Assembly: GCA_965601975.1 (NCBI GenBank)
Contig: OZ271856.1
Location: forward strand, 1,922,001-1,986,000
Reading direction: 5' to 3'
DNA: 64,000 bases
DNA from: JANQIO01 sp965601975
GTDB taxonomy: Bacteria > Pseudomonadota > Gammaproteobacteria > Pseudomonadales > Halieaceae
Of this stretch, positions 42,649 to 52,261 are shown in pieces. The notes under the pieces were generated by a model. It had not been told where the DNA came from. It was given only the letters and a program-made list of their open reading frames with translations, and did no database searches. Position 1 is the stretch's first letter. The number at the start of each line of letters is the position of its first letter. Made by a program: the position numbers and the translations under genes.

Positions 42649-43806
42649 TCAGGCACCGGTCTCCAGCTGGTAAATCTGGCGCAGGATTTGGCGCCACTCC
42701 CGGTAGCGCTGATCGAGGCTGCCGCTGAGCTTCACCACGGTGCCGTCGAGGTCCAGGGCGGTGGGCTCGATTTCGTTATTGAACCCCTCGGCGAGGGTGC
42801 GCATCTCCTGGCGCTGGATTTTTTCCCACTTGTAGTTGTTGTAGTGCTGCTTCATGGCCTGGTAGCTGCCCTTGCGCGGGGCGTCGCGTTCGGCGCGCCG
42901 TGCTGACCAGGCCTCGCGGTAGGCGAGCTGCTCGGTCTGGAACTGCCGCCACAGGTCATAAACCGGGGACATCTCGGTATACAGCTCCGCATACTGCTCG
43001 TCGGAGGCGTCGATGAACACGTACTCCTGTTCGCGCACCCGGCGAATCCTCGCCATCATCGGATCGTCGCGGGCAGGCAGCCGCTGCAGGGTGACAAGGC
43101 CCGCCTCATCGCGCCCGAGAAAATCACCGAAGGCATCCGGCAGCAGGCTTGCCGCATAGCGGAGTTCGCTGACCTCGCGGATACGGCGCAGCTCGCGCTC
43201 GTCGAAGCCGCGGCGCAGGGCCAGCAGGTCGTTGGCGAACTGGTTGTACAGGTCCTGGTAGGGCCGGCGCAGGCGCCGCTCGGTGTCCAGGTAGGCGTTT
43301 TCGTCGGCGAACCTGGTATAGGTTTTGTCCAGCCAGACACGGTCGCGGCTGTCGCGCACCGTGAGCTGCAGCGTCAGCTCGGCGCCGTTCGACACCAGGA
43401 TTCGACCGCTGACCAGCAGCTCATAGCCGGGGTCGCTGCCCGGCAGCACGCGAACAGCACCCCACTGGTTGCTGTCCACCAGGGTGCGGCGCAGGGCGTA
43501 GGGCAGGTAGCGGGATTCCGCTTCGCGAATCTCGGGAAAGACTCCCTCCTTGCGGTTGGCGAGGCTGTCTCCGTTGATGCCGGTGTCGAGCACCACGATG
43601 CCCACTTCCAGGGTCTGCTCCGGCGGCGGCGCCACGGCGCTGATCTCCAGCGCCACCTCGTCGCGCTCGGCCTCAGGCTGCGCCTCCCCGGAATCCTCCA
43701 TCTCGGCAATCGGCGGCGGGTATTCGCCCAGCTCCTGGTAGCGGTAGCGCGTCTCCGCTGCCAGGGGGCCGGCCGCCAGCAGGCATATGAGCAGCAGCGT
43801 TCTCAC
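42649..43806 (-). CDS. Exported hypothetical protein, second of a pair
   Basis: 385 residues from GTG 43806, which overlaps the stop of the previous gene (GTGA). A signal peptide (RTLLLICLLAAGPLAA) precedes an acidic linker with PPP and a core VGIVVLDTGINGD, PEIREAESRYLPYALRRTL, YELLVSGRILVSNGAELTLQL, DRVWLDKTYTR. This resembles a domain that handles regulated stress/penicillin-binding-like partners, but I do not recognise the family. The C-terminus ends in a charged helix with DQRYREWRQILRQIYQLE. A longer reading back to 44337 is a shadow inside the partner gene. Confidence 0.68.
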   Translation of the reverse strand: MRTLLLICLLAAGPLAAETRYRYQELGEYPPPIAEMEDSGEAQPEAERDEVALEISAVAPPPEQTLEVGIVVLDTGINGDSLANRKEGVFPEIREAESRYLPYALRRTLVDSNQWGAVRVLPGSDPGYELLVSGRILVSNGAELTLQLTVRDSRDRVWLDKTYTRFADENAYLDTERRLRRPYQDLYNQFANDLLALRRGFDERELRRIREVSELRYAASLLPDAFGDFLGRDEAGLVTLQRLPARDDPMMARIRRVREQEYVFIDASDEQYAELYTEMSPVYDLWRQFQTEQLAYREAWSARRAERDAPRKGSYQAMKQHYNNYKWEKIQRQEMRTLAEGFNNEIEPTALDLDGTVVKLSGSLDQRYREWRQILRQIYQLETGA

Positions 43807-44516
43807 GGCTCCGAGGACCCCGTCTGGGGCGACCCCGTCTGAGGCGACCCCGTCTGGCAGACATTGCCGCGGCTGAGGGTGTACTCGCACTCGTAGTTCT
43901 CCGGCAGCGGTTCGAAGCGGAAGTAAAAGCGGTTGAGGGTAAACGGGGCGGAACTCCTGCTGTCCACCCGGGTGGCGATGTGCAGGCGGTCGCCGTCGTC
44001 GGACAGGGACAGCCGGTGCTGGATGTCGAGGCTGTCCGGCAGCAGGATACGGAACACCAGCTGGTGGGCATCCCAGCCGCAGATCTCGGCCCCCAGCTCG
44101 TCGACGACGAGGTCGGGCCTGCCGTCCTTGAACACGCAGGTCAGCGTGAAGTTGTTCTCCCGCTGTATCTCGATTGCCGTGTCGTCCTGTTCGATTTCCA
44201 GCACCTGCGAGTCGGTGATCATATCGGCCAGTCGCGCCACGTCGACCACGCCGCGAAAGTTGCTGTTGTCGATCTGGGCGGCCATGACCGCGGCGCGCTG
44301 GTCGCCGCGTGCCCGCCGTTCCATCAGGCGCCGCCACTCCCGGTACAGGCTGCGCAGCTTCTGGTCGACGTTGTCACTGCGCCCATAGTCCATCTCCCAG
44401 TAGCCGGAGAAATCGGATACCAGGGGCGTCGGCGCAGCTTGTTCCCTGGTTGGTGTAGTGCTGTTGCAGCCGGTGGCCAGCGCTGCCACCAGCAGCAAAA
44501 ATAGGAGCGGTCTCAT
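43803..44516 (-). CDS. Lipoprotein, first of a pair
   Basis: 237 residues from ATG 44516; the lipobox ATGC at residues 14-17 follows a short hydrophobic run. It contains FSGYWEMDYGRSDNVDQKLRSL, YREWRRLMERRARGD and a beta-rich end (RFYFRFEPLPENYECEYTLSRG). Three tandem QTGSP-type repeats close the protein, encoded by a 15-bp DNA repeat at about 43815-43860. It shares the YREWR helix motif with the next gene. Envelope role, family unknown. Confidence 0.7.
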   Translation of the reverse strand: MRPLLFLLLVAALATGCNSTTPTREQAAPTPLVSDFSGYWEMDYGRSDNVDQKLRSLYREWRRLMERRARGDQRAAVMAAQIDNSNFRGVVDVARLADMITDSQVLEIEQDDTAIEIQRENNFTLTCVFKDGRPDLVVDELGAEICGWDAHQLVFRILLPDSLDIQHRLSLSDDGDRLHIATRVDSRSSAPFTLNRFYFRFEPLPENYECEYTLSRGNVCQTGSPQTGSPQTGSSEP

Positions 44517-44627
44517 TGCGTCAACTTTACCGTATGGCGCGGGCTCAAACCTGTAAGGATTTGTCAGCAATCCGGGGGGCTCTCTGCTAGACTCGCCCCT
44601 TTTCCGGGGACAGCCCAAAGAGCCCGC

Positions 44628-45728
44628 ATGAGTCTTGCAGAACAGGTACTCGCGGTAAACAACGATTTGCCGATTCGCACCGACAAGCCGATTCACAGCG
44701 GCAAGGTGCGCTCCGTGTACTGGCTGACCGCCGCTGACAGCGCGCGCCTGATCCGCGAACGGGACTACGACGTGGCCGCGGATGCGCCGCTGGCGATCAT
44801 GGTGATCTCCGACCGCATTTCCGCCTACGAGGTGATCTGGCACGGCGAGGGTGGCATGAACGGTGTGCCCGGCAAGGGCGCGGCGCTCAATGCGATTTCC
44901 AATCACTGGTTCCGCTGCTTCCGCGAACAGGGGCTCGCCGATTCCCACATCCTCGAAATTCCCCATCCCCTGGTGTGGATCGTGCAGAAAGCGCGGCCGG
45001 TCATGATCGAAGCCATCGCCCGCCAGTACATTACCGGGTCCATGTGGCGGGCCTATGAAAGGGGTGAGCGGGAAATCTGCGGCCAGGCGTTGCCCGAGGG
45101 ACTGCAGCGGGACCAGAAGCTGCCTGAGCTGCTGATCACACCCTCTACCAAGGGCGTGATGAAAAACGTGCCCGGGGTGCCGGAGCTTGATGACGTGAAT
45201 GTGAGCCGCGCCGATATCGAGGCCAACTACCAGGCCTTCGGGTTCCAGTCACAGGCGGATATCGACACCTACGAGCGGCTGCTGCGCGATGGCTTTGGTC
45301 TGATCAGCGATGCGCTGGCGGAGGTGGACCAGATCTTCGTCGACACCAAGTTCGAGTTCGGCTACGTCACCGATGCCAGTGGGCGCGACAAACTGATCTA
45401 CATGGACGAGGTGGGCACGCCGGATTCATCTCGCATCTGGGACGGCCCGTCCTACCGGCAGGGTCGAGTGGTCGAAAATTCCAAGGAGCGGTTCCGGCAG
45501 CTGCTGCTGAATCATTTCCCCGATCCGGACATCCTCACCAACAAGGCGCGGATGGACGAGCGGCCGGCTCTCGCCGAGCAGGGTTTGCCACGGGAGATCC
45601 TGATGACCATCTCGGAAACCTACCGGGACATCGCCCACAAGATCACCGGTGAGGCCGTGGCGATCAGCGAGAATCCCCGGGCCGAGATCATAGACACGCT
45701 GGCCGGCGAGTTCGGCCTGGTCGAGTAG
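44628..45728 (+). CDS. purC: SAICAR synthetase (purine synthesis)
   Basis: 366 residues, the long form of PurC. Ligates aspartate to CAIR. N-terminal nucleotide site HSGKVRSVYWL, then VISDRISAYEVIW, KGAALNAISNHWF, VEA-like MIEAIARQYITGSMWRAYERG, LPELLITPSTKG, DTKFEFGYVTD, YMDEVGTPDSSRIW. Housekeeping gene; the next reading frame starts 8 bp after its stop and may be translationally coupled. Confidence 0.94.
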   Translation: MSLAEQVLAVNNDLPIRTDKPIHSGKVRSVYWLTAADSARLIRERDYDVAADAPLAIMVISDRISAYEVIWHGEGGMNGVPGKGAALNAISNHWFRCFREQGLADSHILEIPHPLVWIVQKARPVMIEAIARQYITGSMWRAYERGEREICGQALPEGLQRDQKLPELLITPSTKGVMKNVPGVPELDDVNVSRADIEANYQAFGFQSQADIDTYERLLRDGFGLISDALAEVDQIFVDTKFEFGYVTDASGRDKLIYMDEVGTPDSSRIWDGPSYRQGRVVENSKERFRQLLLNHFPDPDILTNKARMDERPALAEQGLPREILMTISETYRDIAHKITGEAVAISENPRAEIIDTLAGEFGLVE

Positions 45729-45736
45729 GTGCTCCA

Positions 45737-46978
45737 CTGAAACAGAACGTTTTCTGGCGGCACAGCTGGCGCTCTATCGGGGCGATATTCTTCTTTGGCA
45801 GCGCCTTCATCGGCTTCATGGCCGGTGTCAGTGTGAGCGAGCGCCCGGAAGTGGGTCCATCGCAGCCGCTGATGCTGGCCTACTACAGCCTCAGTCTGTT
45901 CGTGGTCGGCGGCGTCGATCTCGGCACGCCGGTGGGTGGCCCACTGTGGGCGCGCAGCCTGGTCTGGCTGGCCTACTTCGGTGCGCCGATACTGGCGGCC
46001 TGGACGTTGATCCAGGCCATCCTGCAGAGTTTCGCCCCCCAGAGCTGGCAGCTGCGCCGTCTCAGGAACCACGTCATCGTGGTGAGTTCCTCCGAACTGA
46101 GCCTGACCTACCTGCGCAAGCTGCGCAGCAAGAACAAGTGGGTGCAGGTCGTGGTGGTCTGCAAAAACTGCGACCAGGCCACCGCCGACGAGATTCGCGA
46201 GTCCTTCAATGCGCCCGTCGTCATGGGCGATGTCACCCATCGGTTCTTCCTGGAGCAGCTGCGGCCCCACCTGGCGAAGCGCATTTTGTTGCTGGGAGAC
46301 AACAGCCTGCGCAGCTATGAAGCCGCCAGCCACATCCTGGAACTGGTACCACAGATCGGCAAGCGCCTGGTGATTCACGTGGGCCGCCTGCGTTTCCTCC
46401 GGGCGATGGCGGATACCCGCGTCGCCCGGGAGTGCCAGACCTTCAATTCCTATCACCTGGCGGCATCGGGCCTGGTACGGACGCACCTGGTACAGCACTT
46501 CCTCGAAACCAAGCGCAAGGATGCGGTCGTCCTGGCGGGTTTCGGCCGCTTCGGCCAGACCATCATCGAAGAGCTGCAACGCCTGGCGCTGGACGAGATG
46601 CGCTCGGTGGCCATCATCGACACCGACGTGGAGCGCCGCGTGATGGTGGCGGACGAACAGATGAAATTTGCCGGCAACTACCGCCGGGAGCTGTTCGAGG
46701 GCGACATCTCACACCCCGATGTCTGGCGCCGGGTCTGGGAGTCCATCACCGTCGACAGTGAGGATACGGTCATCGTCCTGGGCACGGGCTCGGAAGAGGA
46801 AAACATGCGCACGGCCCTGTGGCTGCGCAAGAAAGCGCCGCGAGCGCGCATCATCGCCCGCAGCAGCAAGCAGTCCCAGTTCGCCAGCGAAGTAGGCCGG
46901 GACAACGATATCATCACGGTCAGCATTGCCGAGCTGGTGGACCAGAACATCCCGGCGGACTGGGTGGGGCTGGATTAG
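45737..46978 (+). CDS. TrkA-N domain ion-channel-like membrane protein
   Basis: 413 residues from a proposed CTG at 45737 with AGGTG 5 nt ahead. No ATG, GTG or TTG occurs in frame before ATG 45818, which would remove the first membrane helix (FWRHSWRSIGAIFFFGSAFIG). Two to three membrane segments flank LFVVGGVDLGTPVGG, in the place and shape of a channel selectivity filter. Two Rossmann TrkA-N units follow (NHVIVVSSSELSLTYL; VLAGFGRFGQTIIEEL with GDISHPDVW). This layout is that of K+ channel/RCK proteins with an unusual filter. Probably coupled to purC. Confidence 0.78.
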   Translation: MKQNVFWRHSWRSIGAIFFFGSAFIGFMAGVSVSERPEVGPSQPLMLAYYSLSLFVVGGVDLGTPVGGPLWARSLVWLAYFGAPILAAWTLIQAILQSFAPQSWQLRRLRNHVIVVSSSELSLTYLRKLRSKNKWVQVVVVCKNCDQATADEIRESFNAPVVMGDVTHRFFLEQLRPHLAKRILLLGDNSLRSYEAASHILELVPQIGKRLVIHVGRLRFLRAMADTRVARECQTFNSYHLAASGLVRTHLVQHFLETKRKDAVVLAGFGRFGQTIIEELQRLALDEMRSVAIIDTDVERRVMVADEQMKFAGNYRRELFEGDISHPDVWRRVWESITVDSEDTVIVLGTGSEEENMRTALWLRKKAPRARIIARSSKQSQFASEVGRDNDIITVSIAELVDQNIPADWVGLD

Positions 46979-47039
46979 CCGGGGCTGCGGCGGCAAACTG
47001 GGCCCGGCAGCGCACGAAAGAGCAATAAGAAGGAAATCC

Positions 47040-48389
47040 ATGGAGCAGTTTTCATCCTACGTACACGCGGTCAACGGCTTTGTCTGGGGTCCGGTCATGC
47101 TGGTCCTCATCTTCGGCACGGGTATCTACCTGACAGTGGGCCTGCGCTTCCTGACCATACGGCGAATCCCCGCGGCATTCCGCCTGCTGTTCAGCCCCGG
47201 CGCGCCGGGGGAGGGCGAGATCTCACCCTTTGGCGCGCTGATGACCGCGCTGTCCGCCACCATCGGCACCGGCAACATTGCCGGCGTCGCCACCGCCATT
47301 TTCCTCGGCGGTCCGGGCGCGTTGTTCTGGATGTGGCTGGCGGCCCTGTTCGGCATCGCCACCAAGTACGCCGAGGCGGTACTGGCGGTGCATTACCGCG
47401 AGCACGACGAGACGGGCCACTACAAGGGCGGCCCCATGTACTACATCAGGAACGGTCTGGGCGATAACTGGCGCTGGCTGGCCTTCCTGTTTGCCCTGTT
47501 CGGGTCGCTGGCGGGCTTCGGCATCGCCAACACGGTGCAGTCGAACTCGGTGTCCGAGGTGCTGGACGCCGCCTTCGGGATCGAGCCCCTGGTCACCGGC
47601 CTGGTGCTGGCGGTCCTGGTGGCGATGGTGATCCTCGGGGGCATCCGCCGCATCGCCCACGTCACCAGCGTGCTGGTCCCGTTCATGGCGGTGGCCTACC
47701 TGGTAGCAGGGCTGGTCCTCATCATCATGAACGTCAGCGCCCTGCCTGCGGCCGTGGCCACCATAGTCGAGAGTGCATTCACCGGTCACGCGGCTGGCGG
47801 TGGCTTCGCCGGCGCCACCATGTTGATGGCGCTCAGGATGGGCGTCGCCCGCGGAATTTTCTCCAATGAAGCGGGCCTGGGTAGTGCGCCGATCGCCCAT
47901 GCCGCCGCTCGCACCGATGACCCGGTGCGCCAGGGTACGATCGCCATGCTGGGCACCTTCATCGATACGCTGGTGGTCTGCACCATCACGGGCCTGGCCA
48001 TCGTCATGACCGGTGTCTTCGATTCCGGTGAGACCGGCGCCAAGCTGACCCGCCTGGCGTTTTCCCAGGGGGTCGCGGGGGGCGAGTGGGTGGTGACCCT
48101 GGGACTGTGCCTGTTTGCCTTCACCACCATGATCGGCTGGAGCTACTACGGCGAACGCTGCGTGGTCTACCTGGTCGGGGAGCGGGGCGTGCTGCCGTTC
48201 CGGCTGGCCTGGGTGTTCGCCATCCCCCTGGGCACGGTACTGGACCTGCCGCTGGTGTGGGTTATTGCCGACACCCTCAATGCCTGTATGGCCTTCCCCA
48301 ACCTGGCGGCGCTGTTGCTGTTGTCGCCGGTGGTGTTCAGGCTGACCCGGGAATACATGGAAGAAAAGACCGCAGCGGAAGCCGCGTGA
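47040..48389 (+). CDS. agcS: Alanine/glycine:cation symporter
   Basis: 449 residues, AGCS family. GTGIYLTVGLRFLTIRRIP, SALMTALSATIGTGNIAGVA-type segment (LSATIGTGNIAGVATAIFLG), YAEAVLAVHYRE, GPMYYIRNGLG, IFSNEAGLGSAPIAHAAA and WSYYGERC are all present. Imports alanine or glycine with sodium. AAGGAAA precedes the ATG. A weak hairpin (AGAGGG/CCCTTT then TATTT) lies just after the stop. Confidence 0.93.
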   Translation: MEQFSSYVHAVNGFVWGPVMLVLIFGTGIYLTVGLRFLTIRRIPAAFRLLFSPGAPGEGEISPFGALMTALSATIGTGNIAGVATAIFLGGPGALFWMWLAALFGIATKYAEAVLAVHYREHDETGHYKGGPMYYIRNGLGDNWRWLAFLFALFGSLAGFGIANTVQSNSVSEVLDAAFGIEPLVTGLVLAVLVAMVILGGIRRIAHVTSVLVPFMAVAYLVAGLVLIIMNVSALPAAVATIVESAFTGHAAGGGFAGATMLMALRMGVARGIFSNEAGLGSAPIAHAAARTDDPVRQGTIAMLGTFIDTLVVCTITGLAIVMTGVFDSGETGAKLTRLAFSQGVAGGEWVVTLGLCLFAFTTMIGWSYYGERCVVYLVGERGVLPFRLAWVFAIPLGTVLDLPLVWVIADTLNACMAFPNLAALLLLSPVVFRLTREYMEEKTAAEAA

Positions 48390-48533
48390 CGGAAAGAGGG
48401 AAAAACCCTTTTATTTCAGCGTGATGCGGCGCATACTTCTCGCACCAAATATGGGCAATTTTCCACCATTTTGGTAATCTTGCCCGCATAAAACGCAAGA
48501 TACTGTCACACAAGACATGACGGGAGCGTGACT

Positions 48534-49307
48534 ATGGGGTTAGCAGCACTGTTGTTTGGCCTGCTGGTGGGTTTCTTCCATTTCCAGGACGCGGCCGAAG
48601 TCGGGTCCGACCAGGAAATGCTGGCGTCAGAGCCTGAGCGGCCGGCGGCCTATGCGGAGTATTCCGGTGGCGGCACGGGTCCCGCGCCCTCCGATCCCTC
48701 AGAAACAGCAATCGCGCCGGCGGCTGGCGACGTCTCCGGCCATGCGGCGCTGGCCAATGCCGAGAATATCAGCGAGCTTGCCCAGGCCGTGGCCGACCTG
48801 TGTGCTGCCCGTCCCGAGAATGCCGGCAAGACCCTGACCATTGCCCTGGCCCAGGTATACGGTGATGCCACCCTGGGTGATGTGGCGACATTGGCCGCAG
48901 CAGCGACCAAGGCGGCGCCGGACCAGGCACCCTCGATCGCCGCGGCAATTGCCCGCTCGGTCGGGAGCGACAGTGAACCGGCCCTGGCAGCGGCGGTGGC
49001 CACGATCATTTCCCTGGTACCTGAGCAGACGCGCGATATCGGCCTGGTGGTCGGCGCCATCGTCGGCGACGATCCGACTGCGCTGGGCATGGTTGCCCAG
49101 ACTGTAGCGATCTCCACGGGTGAGGAAACTTTCAGCAGCCTGTCCGAGGGATCCGGGGTGGCGATGTCCCGCCTGATGAAGGAAAGCAGCAGCCTCGGCG
49201 TGCAGGTGCCCTTCGATGTGCCGTCCTACGCTGCCCAGCTTGCCCCCAGCCCCTCCATGGTCGCCGATGGTGACGAGGGAGAACTGCGCCATAACGGCGA
49301 CATGTAA
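48534..49307 (+). CDS. Exported alanine-rich helical protein
   Basis: 257 residues. ATG 48534 has GGGAG 7 nt ahead; the GTG at 48528 is too close to it. A short hydrophobic N-terminus (MGLAALLFGLLVGFF) anchors or exports it. Residues about 30-70 are a Pro/Gly/Ser linker. From about 80 to 210 there are repeated helical pairs of roughly 30 residues (for example TLGDVATLAAAATKAAPDQA, PSIAAAIARSVGSDSE), like an alpha-solenoid. Family not recognised. Confidence 0.6.
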   Translation: MGLAALLFGLLVGFFHFQDAAEVGSDQEMLASEPERPAAYAEYSGGGTGPAPSDPSETAIAPAAGDVSGHAALANAENISELAQAVADLCAARPENAGKTLTIALAQVYGDATLGDVATLAAAATKAAPDQAPSIAAAIARSVGSDSEPALAAAVATIISLVPEQTRDIGLVVGAIVGDDPTALGMVAQTVAISTGEETFSSLSEGSGVAMSRLMKESSSLGVQVPFDVPSYAAQLAPSPSMVADGDEGELRHNGDM

Positions 49308-49310
49308 ACC

Positions 49311-50015
49311 TTGAGTTCACCGGAGCCACGCACCGCCTCGACGGTAGTCCTGATCCGCGATTCAGACGCGGGCCCTGAAGTCCTTCTCCTCAAGCGCAAC
49401 AAGGCGCTGCTGTTCGCCGGCGGCGTCTGGGTGTTCCCCGGAGGAGCCCTGGACCCGGAGGACTGGGAGGCCGCGGGGGACGATGAGGTCCGTGCGGCCC
49501 GCATTGCGGCGGCGCGAGAGGCCCAGGAAGAGGCCGGCATCGAGGTCGATCCGGATACCATGGTGCAACTCAGCCACTGGACCACGCCGGTGGTGGAGCC
49601 AAAGCGCTTCTATACCTGGTTTTATCTCGCCATGGCGTCCGCTCGCGGCGATGTCGCCATCGACGGCGGTGAAATTCACGAGTATGAGTGGGTCAATATC
49701 CGGGACGCCGTGCAGCGCCACGAGCAGGGTGAGCTGGCGATGTTCCCGCCCACTATCATGACGCTGCGGGCCCTGCTGGGGTATATGAGCGCGGAGGATG
49801 CCCTGATCGGCGTGGCAGCGCGGGATCCCTACCGTGTACTGCCCGTGTTCGCGACCACGCCAGAACCCATCCAGGTGCTGTTTGAAGGGGATGCCGGGTA
49901 CGCCGAAGGCAACGCCGACAGCGAGGGAAGCCGTCACCGGGCGCAGCTGATCGACGGCTGCTGGCACTACCTGTGTGAACAGTTGCCCGCCGACCAGCCC
50001 CGGCTGGACAGCTAG
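49311..50015 (+). CDS. NUDIX hydrolase, NUDT19-like
   Basis: 234 residues. A NUDIX box with an insert: GGALDPEDWEA, then RIAAAREAQEEAGIEV. This long form is typical of the NUDT7/NUDT19-type acyl-CoA pyrophosphatases. The start is a TTG at 49311, 3 bp after the previous stop, with no clear Shine-Dalgarno, so it may be translated by re-initiation. It overlaps the convergent sulfotransferase gene by 4 bp. Confidence 0.85.
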   Translation: MSSPEPRTASTVVLIRDSDAGPEVLLLKRNKALLFAGGVWVFPGGALDPEDWEAAGDDEVRAARIAAAREAQEEAGIEVDPDTMVQLSHWTTPVVEPKRFYTWFYLAMASARGDVAIDGGEIHEYEWVNIRDAVQRHEQGELAMFPPTIMTLRALLGYMSAEDALIGVAARDPYRVLPVFATTPEPIQVLFEGDAGYAEGNADSEGSRHRAQLIDGCWHYLCEQLPADQPRLDS

Positions 50016-52261
50016 TCCCAGCCTTCCAGTACTTCCGGATCCAGCGCCTCGATCAGGGGCCGCAGCAATGTCTCGTAGTGGCGCCATTTGCCGGCGGAAC
50101 TCCGGTAGATAGGTTCCCGCACCTGGCTGACGCTGGCCGTGCGCACGGGTCGGTCCAGCTGTTCGAAGGACAACACTGATTCATCCCACTCCAGCTCCAG
50201 GAACGCGAGCAGCGCCCGGCTGGCCCCGGCCTGGTCCGCCACCACATCTTCATAGCGCAGCTCCAGCAGCGGCACGGGCAGGACCTGGCGCCAGTGCGCC
50301 ATGATCCGGTGATGGTCGTTGAGCTGGCCGGCAATATGGGCGAGGTCGAAGGCGAAGCCCATTCCACCGTGGCGCGCCTTGAAGTTCTGCTGGTAGTTCG
50401 ACAGCGCAATATCGCGGGGATCCCGCCGAAGGTGAATGATGCGCGCATCCGGCAGCACGGTGGCAATGAGGCCGAGGTTGATGAAATTGTGCGGCAGCTT
50501 GTCCACGACCAACGGGTGGTCCCGGTCGTGTTGGTCGAGCCCGTGCAGGTAGTAACGCGCCGCCTCTTCCCGCAATACCGGGGTCAGTTCCTGCACGCAT
50601 TCCGGGTAGGGGTGCGGGGAGTGCAGCACGGCAGGCATCAGCCGCCCCAGTGCCGGCAGCAGGTCGAGTTCGCCGGCGCCGAATATGTCGGGATGCGCGC
50701 TCAGGATCTGTTCTACCAGGGTGGTGCCGGAGCGCGGCATCCCGACCACGAATACCGGCGTACGCGCGCTGCCGCGAATGTGTTCCAGGCCATCGAAGAA
50801 CGCCCTGGAATAGACCGCCATGGTGCGCTGGATCCAGCGGGTGTGACGATCCGGCCGGTACTGCAACTGCGGCCGGGTCAGTGCATTGGCCAGTTCCAGG
50901 TACCGCGACGCCTCCTCCCGGTCGCCGCGTCGGTCGCAGGTTTCAGCCAGGGCAAAGGCCATGCCGGCGCGCGCGTCCGGCGGCAGCAGCGCGTTGTTGG
51001 CGACCTCCGCCATGCGCGCAATGGCTTCCGCGGTCTCGGGCAGCCGCCGCGTGCGCACCAGCTGCGCCAGCGCCATGGGATTGATGCGGCTGGCCTGCTC
51101 GAAACAGGCGGCCGCTTCGTCGAGTTGTCCGGTCCACAGCAGCGTTTGCCCCAGGCAGGAAAGAATGCCGACATTTCCGGGCCAGGTGACCAGCAGCTCG
51201 CGTAGCTGTGTCTCGGCTTCGTCGTAGTCACCCCGCTCGCAAAGAAGCTGGGCGGACAGCACCTGGGCGCGATGGCTGTTGGGGAACTCCGTGATGACTT
51301 CCCGCAGAATGTCGGCGGCTTCGTCGAACTGGCGCAGCTCTATTAGTGCGTGGACTTCCTGGCAGCGTATTTCCGGCCGCAGCGCCTGCTGCAGCGCATT
51401 CGCCTGCCGCAGCACCTGCAGGCTGCGGCGGAACTGTCCGCGCCGGTTCCAGAGGTCGGCAAGGGCCAGCCTCAGGGCGGTCTGGCCGGGCAGGCATTCC
51501 GCGTAGGCTTCCGAATCCGCTGAGCGCAGTTCCTGTAATTCGGCGGGCGGCTTCAGGCCCTCGGTAACGCAGCGCAGGGCGTCAGTGAATCGCTGTTGCC
51601 GCAGCAGGGCCAGTCCAAGCTGGCAGCGCAGCCGATGATTGTCCGGTTCGCTCGCCAGCGTCTCCTCAAGTTCCTCCACCAGTTCTGCGCCCCTTTCCAG
51701 CGCCAGCAACAGGTCCCGCCGCGCTTCGATGGCGTTGCTGAATTCGGGATCGACGCGGATGGCGGCATCGTAGGTTTCCAGTGCCTCATCCAGCTGCTGC
51801 TGGCGCACCAGTACGCCGGCCAGGTTGTGGTACCAGTGTGAGCGGCCGGGTTCCCGTTCGATGGCCTCGCGATACAGCGCGGCGGCGTCCTCGAGTCTGT
51901 GCTGGGCGAGGCGGGCGGCGGCGAGCCGGCTGAAATCCACCGCGGTGGCGTCCCGCGAGCCGGTCAGCAGCGTCAGTTCCCGGGCGGCGCGGTCGATATC
52001 GCCGCGCAGCAGGGCGGCGAGCGCCAGGTCGGACTGCCAGTCGGGATTGGTGGGCGCGGTGTCTGCCAGCGCTTGCAGGATGCCCATCCCCGCAGCCGTA
52101 TCGCCGGTCATGGACAGGGATAGTCCCTTCAACAACCGGCACTCATCGCTGGCGTGTTCGCCCAGGCCGTCTACTGCGTCGACGACGCGGGCGTATTCAT
52201 TGTTGCGGTGCCATTGCCGCAGTTGTTCCGTCGATACCGCCGTGGACTCGGCGTCGGCCAT
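50012..52261 (-). CDS. TPR-sulfotransferase fusion protein
   Basis: 749 residues. Residues about 1-470 are tetratricopeptide repeats (for example RSHWYHNLAGVLVRQQQLDE, NVGILSCLGQTLLWTGQLDE). The C-terminal part is a PAPS-dependent sulfotransferase with the 5'-phosphosulfate loop VGMPRSGTTLVEQIL at about residue 507 and the 3'-phosphate segment IIHLRRDPRDIALSNY. It would sulfate a tyrosine, glycan or lipid; the TPRs probably hold the substrate. Its ATG overlaps the subtilase stop (TAATG), so the two are coupled, and the protease or its product is a candidate partner. Confidence 0.9.
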   Translation of the reverse strand: MADAESTAVSTEQLRQWHRNNEYARVVDAVDGLGEHASDECRLLKGLSLSMTGDTAAGMGILQALADTAPTNPDWQSDLALAALLRGDIDRAARELTLLTGSRDATAVDFSRLAAARLAQHRLEDAAALYREAIEREPGRSHWYHNLAGVLVRQQQLDEALETYDAAIRVDPEFSNAIEARRDLLLALERGAELVEELEETLASEPDNHRLRCQLGLALLRQQRFTDALRCVTEGLKPPAELQELRSADSEAYAECLPGQTALRLALADLWNRRGQFRRSLQVLRQANALQQALRPEIRCQEVHALIELRQFDEAADILREVITEFPNSHRAQVLSAQLLCERGDYDEAETQLRELLVTWPGNVGILSCLGQTLLWTGQLDEAAACFEQASRINPMALAQLVRTRRLPETAEAIARMAEVANNALLPPDARAGMAFALAETCDRRGDREEASRYLELANALTRPQLQYRPDRHTRWIQRTMAVYSRAFFDGLEHIRGSARTPVFVVGMPRSGTTLVEQILSAHPDIFGAGELDLLPALGRLMPAVLHSPHPYPECVQELTPVLREEAARYYLHGLDQHDRDHPLVVDKLPHNFINLGLIATVLPDARIIHLRRDPRDIALSNYQQNFKARHGGMGFAFDLAHIAGQLNDHHRIMAHWRQVLPVPLLELRYEDVVADQAGASRALLAFLELEWDESVLSFEQLDRPVRTASVSQVREPIYRSSAGKWRHYETLLRPLIEALDPEVLEGWD

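Noticed and set aside
43807..44337. N-terminal extension of the second envelope-protein frame
   Set aside because: The extension lies in an alternative frame of the lipoprotein gene; GTG 43806 with a signal peptide is the natural start.
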